A DNA stretch of 64,000 nt from positions 2,927,001 through 2,991,000 of the forward strand of contig NC_081818.1 of assembly GCF_030704535.1 (NCBI RefSeq). The letters run 5' to 3'. Shown one piece after another: positions 57,610 to 64,000 of this stretch. A model generated the notes under the pieces. It saw only the letters and a program-made list of their open reading frames with translations. It was not told the DNA's origin and searched no databases. Positions within the stretch are counted from its first letter, which is position 1, and the number at the start of each line of letters is the position of its first letter. Origin of the DNA: Vitis vinifera. Its lineage: Eukaryota; Streptophyta; Magnoliopsida; Vitales; Vitaceae. A program made the translations under genes and the position numbers.

Positions 57610-60600
57610 ATGGCCGGCGACGATGAACAACCACCATTGTCGCCACCTAAAAGGGAGATGAATTCACCTTTTTTGCCCAAACAATGGAAAGCTCTTGCGG
57701 GCTTAATTGGTAATGCTCAAGTTCTGGATGACAGGTTGAATGGTAAGTTTGACACGAAGTCATGGATCATTGACACCGGGGCAACTCATCACGTGACCGG
57801 TGATTTATCTTGGTTATTTGATACTATAGCGTTGTTTGAGTGTCCGGTTGGCCTTCCTAATGGTGAATCTGTTGTTGCGACCCAATCTGGTTCCGTTCGT
57901 TTGTCGAATAACATCACTCTTCAAAACGTTCTTTATGTGCCGAAACTCAATTGCAATTTACTTTCGGTTTCACAATTGACTGATGACTTACATTGTATTG
58001 TCCAATTTAACTCTTATATGTGTGCTATACAGGACCACACCAGGGAGCTGATTGGAACGGGAGTTAGGCGAGATGGACTTTACTACTTCGGTGGAGCTGA
58101 AGGTGATTCGGTACAACATGTTTCTGTCCACAACGCAGCATCCACTTTGGAGTTGTGGCACAAAAGGATGGGACATCCTTCAGAGAAAGTAGTGAAGTTA
58201 CTTCCTCCAGTTAGCAATCTTAAGGGTAGTTTAAACAAAGCTTGTGAAATATGTTTTCGTGCTAAGCATCCTAGAGACAAATTTCCTTTAAGTGACAATA
58301 AGGCAACTAGAATTTTTGAGAAAATACATTGTGATTTGTGGGGCTCTTATAAACATGTCTCTTCTTGTGGAGCTCGTTATTTTTTAACTATTGTTGATGA
58401 TTTCTCAAGAGCTGTGTGGATTTATTTGTTGGTCGACAAAACAGAAGTTTTTCGGATGTTTATGTCTTTTATTGCAATGGTAGATCGACAATTTTCTCAA
58501 ACAGTGAAAGTTGTTCAAAGTGATAATGGTACGGAATTTAAATGCCTACTTGACTATTTTTCTGCAACTGGTATTTTATTCCAAACTTCTTGTGTGGGAA
58601 CTCCGCAACAAAATGGGAGGGTTGAGAGAAAACACAAGCATATTTTAAATGTGGGGAGGGCATTACGCTTTCAAGCAAATTTGCCTATTTATTTTTGGGG
58701 CGAAAGTGTTCTTGCCGCTGCTCACTTAATAAACCGCACTCCCTCTCCTTTGTTACACAATAAAACACCATTTGAAATCCTATTTGGCACCCCTCCTTCA
58801 TATGCGGCAATTCACACCTTTGGTTGTCTTAGTTTTGCTCATGATCAAAAATCCAAAGGTGACAAATTTGCAAGTAGAAGTAGAAAATGTGTGTTTTTGG
58901 GTTACCCGTTTGGAAAGAAGGGGTGGAAGTTGTTTGATTTGGACACCAAGGAATTATTTGTTTCTCGTGATGTCAAGTTTTTTGAGGATGTTTTTCCGTT
59001 TGGTAACCCGGGTGCTGTGAATATTATTCCGGAAAACATTGTGCCTACGGTAAATGTTGAAATTGATAGTGATTTTGCTGATTTTGTCGATGATGATGCT
59101 GATTTGCCTAACCCACAAGCCCAAACACAAAATCCCGAGGCTTCTTCAGCGCCTCTTTCACCTGGGCCGGAAGTTGTTCCTACTGTTGGGCTTGATTCAC
59201 TTGGACTTGACAATTCAAGCAATGGGCAGTCTGCTCCTATGGGAAAGGGAATGAGGGATAAATTTCCTTCGGTTCTATTACGAGATTTTGTTACTCATAC
59301 GGTGGTTGCTGAAAGTCCATCTCCCGCCACTCCGTCTCCACAGCATCCCTCAGGTACTCCTTATCCCATAGCACATTATATAAATTGTGACAATTTTTCT
59401 GTACATTATCGAAAGTTTCTTGCAACTATTATTTCGAGCAATGATCCTAAGTCATTTAAAGAGGCTATGAAAGATGTCGGTTGGCAAAAGTCAATGCATG
59501 AGGAGATTCGGGCTTTGGAGGAAAATGGTACGTGGAGTCTTGAACCTCTTCCAAAGGGTAAGCGTGCTTTGGGAAGTCAGTGGGTTTACAGAACCAAGTA
59601 CTTCTCAAACGGTGATATTGAAAGGCTCAAATCCAGATTAGTAGTTTTGGGGAATCATCAAGAAGCTGGTATTGATTATCATGAGACATTTTCTCCAGTT
59701 GCCAAAATGACTACGGTGCGTGCTTTCTTGGCTATTGCGGCTTCGAAAAATTGGGAACTTCATCAGATGGATGTTCACAATGCCTTTTTACATGGAGATC
59801 TTGAGGAGGAAGTGTATATGAAGCTACCCCCAGGATTTGAGCGTTCCGATCCGAACTTGGTTTGCAGGTTACGGAAATCACTTTATGGGTTGAAACAGGC
59901 TCCGAGATGTTGGTTTTCCAAGTTGGTCACGGCTCTTAAAGGATATGGTTTCTTACAATCCTACTCTGATTATTCTCTTTTTACTTACACTACGGGCAAT
60001 GTTCAAATAAATGTGCTAGTGTATGTCGACGATCTTATTATCTCTGGGAATGATTCCGCTGCTCTTAAGACCTTTAAAGCCTATCTCAGTGATTGTTTTA
60101 AGATGAAAGATCTTGGTGTTTTGAAGTATTTCCTCGGAATCGAGGTGGCCAGGAGTTCGGCTGGTTTGTTCTTGTGTCAACGTAAGTACACACTTGACAT
60201 TGTATCGGAGGCCGGATTACTGGGAGCCAAGCCGTGTGGCTTCCCGATCGAGCAAAATCACAGATTAGGACTCGCAAATGGGGAGCTCTTGTCGAACCCT
60301 GAGTCCTATCGCAGATTAGTAGGTCGACTCATTTATCTGGCAGTGACCCGTCCAGATTTGGCCTACTCGGTTCATATATTATCTCAATTTATGCATGAGC
60401 CTAGAATTGAGCATTGGGAGGCAGCTTTGAGAGTCGTTCGTTATTTGAAAGGTACTCCGGGTCAGGGTATCTTGTTACGTGCAGATAGTGATCTGTCCCT
60501 ACAGGGTTGGTGTGATTCTGATTGGGCAGCATGTCCAGTCACTAGACGCTCTTTGTCCGGATGGCTTGTGTTTCTTGGGCAATCTCCTATTTCTTGGAAG

Positions 60601-60978
60601 ACAAAGAAGCAACACACAGTTTCCCGCTCGTCTGCAGAAGCGGAATACCGAGCTATGGCAGCAGTTACTTGTGAGCTCAAATGGTTGAAGGGGTTGCTTC
60701 TGAGCCTGGGTGTGCACCACCCAAAGGCAATCAAGCTCTTTTGTGATAGTCAGTCAGCCCTTCATATGGCCAAAAATCCAGTATTTCATGAACGCACCAA
60801 ACACATTGAGGTTGATTGTCACTTTGTCCGGGATGCGATAACAGATGGTTTGATTGCTCCATCATATGTTCCTACTGTTACACAATTGGCAGATATTTTT
60901 ACAAAGGCTCTTGGAAAGAAACAATTTGATTATCTTCTTGCCAAGTTGGGCATTTTTGAACCTCATGCTCCAACTTGA
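57610..60978 (+). CDS. copia pol polyprotein without gag, 1122 aa, uninterrupted
   Basis: Encodes the enzymes of a Ty1-copia element. Only about 50 residues precede the protease motif IIDTGATHHVTG (Asp55). A full copia polyprotein has some 250-400 residues of gag with a CX2CX4HX4C knuckle there, and none is present. Next come the pre-integrase motif LWHKRMGHPSEKV (about 185) and the integrase core with Asp242, Asp305 (SDNGTEF) and Glu339 (PQQNGRVERKHK). Then come a proline-rich linker, reverse transcriptase with QMDVHNAFLHGDLEEEVYM and catalytic YVDD (Tyr805-Asp808), and RNase H with CDSDWAACPVTRRSLSGW and SSAEAEYRAMA. It ends ADIFTKALGKKQF plus a short tail. No stop or shift is seen. The start ATG is 25 bp after the primer site. 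Confidence -1.
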   Translation: MAGDDEQPPLSPPKREMNSPFLPKQWKALAGLIGNAQVLDDRLNGKFDTKSWIIDTGATHHVTGDLSWLFDTIALFECPVGLPNGESVVATQSGSVRLSNNITLQNVLYVPKLNCNLLSVSQLTDDLHCIVQFNSYMCAIQDHTRELIGTGVRRDGLYYFGGAEGDSVQHVSVHNAASTLELWHKRMGHPSEKVVKLLPPVSNLKGSLNKACEICFRAKHPRDKFPLSDNKATRIFEKIHCDLWGSYKHVSSCGARYFLTIVDDFSRAVWIYLLVDKTEVFRMFMSFIAMVDRQFSQTVKVVQSDNGTEFKCLLDYFSATGILFQTSCVGTPQQNGRVERKHKHILNVGRALRFQANLPIYFWGESVLAAAHLINRTPSPLLHNKTPFEILFGTPPSYAAIHTFGCLSFAHDQKSKGDKFASRSRKCVFLGYPFGKKGWKLFDLDTKELFVSRDVKFFEDVFPFGNPGAVNIIPENIVPTVNVEIDSDFADFVDDDADLPNPQAQTQNPEASSAPLSPGPEVVPTVGLDSLGLDNSSNGQSAPMGKGMRDKFPSVLLRDFVTHTVVAESPSPATPSPQHPSGTPYPIAHYINCDNFSVHYRKFLATIISSNDPKSFKEAMKDVGWQKSMHEEIRALEENGTWSLEPLPKGKRALGSQWVYRTKYFSNGDIERLKSRLVVLGNHQEAGIDYHETFSPVAKMTTVRAFLAIAASKNWELHQMDVHNAFLHGDLEEEVYMKLPPGFERSDPNLVCRLRKSLYGLKQAPRCWFSKLVTALKGYGFLQSYSDYSLFTYTTGNVQINVLVYVDDLIISGNDSAALKTFKAYLSDCFKMKDLGVLKYFLGIEVARSSAGLFLCQRKYTLDIVSEAGLLGAKPCGFPIEQNHRLGLANGELLSNPESYRRLVGRLIYLAVTRPDLAYSVHILSQFMHEPRIEHWEAALRVVRYLKGTPGQGILLRADSDLSLQGWCDSDWAACPVTRRSLSGWLVFLGQSPISWKTKKQHTVSRSSAEAEYRAMAAVTCELKWLKGLLLSLGVHHPKAIKLFCDSQSALHMAKNPVFHERTKHIEVDCHFVRDAITDGLIAPSYVPTVTQLADIFTKALGKKQFDYLLAKLGIFEPHAPT

Positions 60979-60985
60979 GGGAGGG
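60977..60985 (+). promoter_or_regulatory. Polypurine tract of the gag-less copia element
   Basis: GAGGGAGGG directly before the 3' LTR; its first bases overlap the TGA stop codon of pol. Confidence -1.
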
Positions 60986-61240
60986 TGTTGAGATATTATG
61001 ATATATTCTAGGAAAGTATATTAGGAAAGTAGTTGCTATTGTTTAGGATTGTTTCCTAAACTCACGATTGAGATATTATGATATATTCTAGGAAAGTATT
61101 CTAGGAAAGTAGTTGCTATTGTTTAGGATTGTTTCCTAAACTCACGGTTTTCCCTTAATTAGGTTTGCTTGATGTACTATATATTTACGTGGATGAATAT
61201 CAATTAGGGTCAAGCTTTGACCCTTTAATCACACTTTACA
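60986..61240 (+). repeat. 3' LTR of the gag-less copia element
   Basis: 255 bp. I found no difference from the 5' LTR by eye. The 80-bp internal duplication is at 60988-61067 and 61068-61147. Confidence -1.
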
Positions 61241-61245
61241 ATACT

Positions 61246-62712
61246 GCCGGCAGAATTGGTGATGAAGAAATGAACATTGAGGCAACAACTGCATACAATT
61301 CAGAAATGGAAAGGTGCCATTTTGCTTCTCTAAATTATCCCACTATAACCCATCAACTAAGATCGAAGAAACTAATTAAGATGTCCAGATAAACCATTTG
61401 AATGGTAGGAGAAGCACAAGTGTCATGAACATAGTGAAGAAAGAATGGAAAAGAAAACAGTTTAATTTGAGTTTTCATTTTTATCTGAAGTTTTCGTCAT
61501 GCACTCCATGCTGATAAGAAGTGGAAAGAAAGTAGATTCGAATTCATGCAGCAAACTTCTCACCTCAACTTATAAAGATCTAATGGGTCATGACTGATGA
61601 CACTAATCACAAACTGATCATAGATGGTCTGTCCACAGGGTTACTCCTTTAGATTTACCCTCGAATAAGTCCTAAAACCCAAAGATTATGCAGAGTCCAC
61701 TTTGAGTTGAGGAAAAAAGGATGGGAAAGGGGTGTAGTTGTTGAACAAGGGTTTGACCTTTAAATTTAAAAAAGGCCATCCATTGAAGACTTGGAAAGCT
61801 TGGAAAGTGTATCTGCTTACCTTATGTATAAAACATAGACTAATCTGAGAACTTTATCTAAATAATTGGTATTTTTCCAATGCAAGGTTTCTTGCTTCTT
61901 ACCAAAAAACACAGATTTGATTGTTAAAGAAAACTTGTAAACAAATAATTTAGAAAGTCTTAGTTCAAAGGTGTTTGTTAAGCATCTCTTTCCCTCTCAT
62001 AATACATAAATAAAGTCACTATCAAAAAACATGATAATAATATTAATAACTTTTGAGCCAATTGCTCAGATAGGGCAGGCTGCAAGTAGTCAAAGCTTTT
62101 TTAACTGAGGAAAGCCCAACGAGCATAGCAGAAAATCTTTGAATTTATCCCAATATTTCATTAAACAGAAGCAACCCCAGAGCTTATCCAAGGATTTTTC
62201 ACTCAGTGGAAGGCACATGAGCTAGAAACTCAGAACTTGGCTACATATTCAATCTCATCAGCCAATCTCTGGACACTTTCAATGGTGAATTAAGCTATAT
62301 AGATACTCATTAAACTGAACCTACACAAGCCTCATGGAGTAACCATGTTTGAAATGGGTGGATTATTGTCTAGTCCGATGGCCTACTCTGTAATCTTCTA
62401 TTTGCTTGTCTATACACTACTTTAGAGATTTTTCAGTGTTTGGGTACTAAAACTAAAAGAGCAGAAAGCTCTACTATTTATGTTATTGCATGGATCATGT
62501 AGATTGATATGAAATTTGACCTGCCTCCACCTATAATTGAACTCCACTATCCACACACTCATGGAGAATATTCTAGTTAAGATCAGTATACTAACTAATC
62601 CTACATAAATTAAAATGTATTGGTGTAACTAATTGTCCTTGAAAATGAAAAAAAAAACTACCCATTAAAGACTTTGTGAGTTTATGCAAAGACTAACTCA
62701 CCGATTCTGGTC
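61246..62712 (+). other. Remaining GLP4 unit spacer and GLP5 promoter
   Basis: Matches the spacers after GLP2 and GLP3 (GGCAGAATTGGTGATGAAGA at the start). It holds relic promoter 5 and no further gene. Confidence -1.
61768..61965 (+). promoter_or_regulatory. Relic GLP promoter without a gene (relic 5)
   Basis: CCATCCATTGAAGACTTGG, ACATAGACTAATCTGAGAAC, CCAATGCAAGGTTTCTTGC and GATTGTTAAAGAAAACTTGT, ending AACAAATAA. Nearly the same as relic 4. Confidence -1.
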
Positions 62713-62719
62713 TATAAAT
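62713..62719 (+). promoter_or_regulatory. TATA box of GLP5
   Basis: TATAAAT 84 bp before the GLP5 ATG, in the same context as GLP4. Confidence -1.
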
Positions 62720-62796
62720 TAACATCTTTCCCATGCAAAATTTATCACCCCCACCAAAAGATAAAGGCTGTGATTGTTGGAGACAGTACTCTGACA

Positions 62797-63575
62797 ATGA
62801 AGAAAGGTGTCAGTTTCCTGGTTGCTGTTGCCCTCATGGCATTGGCTTCCTCTCTTGCCGCTGCCTTTGATCCTAGCCCACTTCAGGACACTTGTGTTGC
62901 CATTCCTGAACCCGAGAATGCTGGTATTTCTATATATATAGTGACCAATGATCTTATTGCCATTTTCACTACTCTTTCCATTGATAATGGTTTGATACTA
63001 ATGACCTATCTTTTCTTTTCCCCTTCTTTTTAAATGCAGTATTTGTAAATGGAAAGTTCTGCAAGAACCCAAACCTGACTGTGGCCGAGGATTTCTTCTT
63101 TCAAGGGCTGAATATTCCAGGAAACACAGCAAATCGAGTGGGCTCAAATGTCACTACAGTAAATGTTGATGCAATACCAGGACTTAACACTCTTGGGATA
63201 TCACTGGTTCGTATCGATTATGCACCCTATGGTCAAAACCCTCCTCACACTCACCCTCGTGCCACTGAGATCCTCACTGTCTTGGAGGGAACACTCTTAG
63301 TTGGCTTTGTCACATCCAACCCTCAAAACCGCCTCTTTAGCAAAGTCCTCAACAAGGGGGATGTTTTTGTGTTCCCTATAGGTCTCATTCACTTCCAATT
63401 CAACATTGGGCACACTAATGCAGTAGCCATTGCTGGTCTGAACAGCCAAAATCCAGGTGTAATCACCATAGCCGATGCAGTGTTTGGATCAAATCCACCC
63501 ATCAATCCTGATTTCCTTGCCAGGGCCTTCCAGTTGGACAAGAAAGTGGTTGAATACCTTCAAGCACGATTCTAG
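62797..63575 (+). CDS. Germin-like protein 5 (GLP5), 220 aa
   Basis: Secreted Mn-binding cupin, activity unproven. Exons 62797-62923 and 63040-63575 (intron 116 bp). Signal peptide, Cys33/Cys50 and metal ligands His112, His114, Glu119 and His160 are all present. It is the closest sister of GLP4, sharing the [20 protein letters not shown] leader, the AAAFDPSPL junction and the intron sequence; NAN is replaced by NAD near the end (ITIADAVFG). Frame, TATA box and AATAAA (about 63735) are intact. The repeat unit continues past the right edge, so more copies may follow. Confidence -1.
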
Positions 63576-64000
63576 TTGGAAAATATAGAAAATTAAGAAG
63601 CTACCAGCCTTTGATTTCCTTGCTTCAATGACTATTTGTGATGTTCAATTACCTCATTACGGTCATCCTAGAATAAGAGGGTTTATTACTTTATGTTGTA
63701 GCTTGTTTGATGTGGACTTTGGTCCTAATATTAAAATAAAGCAGTTTGTGTATTAGCCATCTTCTTCTCTCACTATCCAATACCATATCCAGGATTACCC
63801 TATGTTTTCATTAAAAAATCTTAAATAAATCTTTGAGATTTCACTTGTAAAAGAAGCAACTGAATAACAAATCTCAGTTGATTGATTGATTAAATACAGG
63901 ATATGCATAAAACAGAACTACTGTTACTTCTCGCATACTGCTGACAGAATTGGTGATGAAGACATGAACATTGAGGCAACAACCCCATACAATTCAGAAA

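Larger units (their letters stand above)
57318..61240 (+). mobile_element. Recent 3.9-kb Ty1-copia element lacking gag
   Basis: Two 255-bp LTRs that I read as identical. ATACT target duplications lie at 57313-57317 and 61241-61245, with a canonical primer-binding site and polypurine tract. The target is confirmed by sister units: the sequence around 51880-51900 has the same flanks joined without the element (CCAGCATACTGCTGGCAG). The internal frame encodes protease, integrase, reverse transcriptase and RNase H, in copia order, but the gag and zinc-knuckle region is missing. Identical LTRs mean recent transposition; without gag it would need capsid protein from another element. Confidence -1.
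50641..64000 (+). repeat. Tandem array of ~2.7-kb GLP repeat units
   Basis: Start codons of GLP2, GLP3, GLP4 and GLP5 are at 50754, 53434, 56160 and 62797. The spacings are 2680, 2726 and 6637 bp; removing the copia element and its 5-bp duplication from the last leaves 2709 bp. Coding and non-coding parts of each unit match closely, so the array grew by recent unequal crossing-over. Each complete unit holds one GLP, a shared 3' segment (GGGTCATGAC..ACTAATCACAA) and one relic promoter. Confidence -1.

Noticed and set aside
58902..59222. Minus-strand frame inside the copia pol region
   Set aside because: It is a shadow of the uninterrupted plus-strand pol frame.
50641..64000. CRISPR-like or satellite array
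   Set aside because: The regular repeat is a 2.7-kb gene duplication with spliced exons, in a plant nuclear setting.

Overview
The window looks like nuclear DNA of a woody eudicot, most like grapevine (Vitis). It has intron-rich genes with GT-AG splice sites, AT-rich spacers, Ty1-copia and L1-type retroelements, and genes recognisably close to Arabidopsis counterparts. The species call rests on recalled resemblance and was not tested. Gene models below were built by hand from reading frame, splice sites and phase; every exon chain given keeps frame. || Layout. 1-17832 (minus): the 5' 14 exons of a peroxisomal long-chain acyl-CoA synthetase gene (LACS6/7 type) with a PTS2 signal; its 3' end lies beyond the left edge. 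Two introns are swollen to 7.8 and 5.7 kb. The first holds a 5'-truncated L1-type LINE with a 9-bp target duplication, a small solo LTR with a 5-bp target duplication, and an older repeat pair. The second holds a decayed plus-strand LINE, itself split by a probable 1.5-kb solo LTR and partly duplicated. 18564-28349 (minus): a complete but dead 9.8-kb copia element with 1.2-kb LTRs, TTTAC target duplications and an extra ORF region 3' of pol. 29412-41623 (plus): an 11-exon gene for mannosylglycoprotein endo-beta-mannosidase (GH2), 973 aa. 43511-45481 (plus): an intronless PLS/E-class pentatricopeptide repeat protein, 656 aa. 46638-64000 (plus): a tandem array of five germin-like protein (GLP) genes. 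Four are intact, and one is broken by a 7-bp duplication. The last four copies repeat every ~2.7 kb, and the array carries five promoter-only relics. A 3.9-kb copia element with two apparently identical LTRs, an open pol frame and no gag sits in the spacer between GLP4 and GLP5. || How the genes work. The LACS activates fatty acids to acyl-CoA for peroxisomal beta-oxidation. The mannosidase trims N-glycans or glycopeptides, the PPR protein probably acts on organelle RNA, and the GLPs are secreted Mn-binding cupins. These genes are not functionally linked; only the GLPs form a family cluster. || I found no unmistakably new system. The most interesting items are the gag-less but recently mobile copia element, the GLP array with promoter relics, the extra ORF of the old copia element, a perfect 37-bp palindrome in LACS intron 1 and a long TA tract beside a LACS splice donor.
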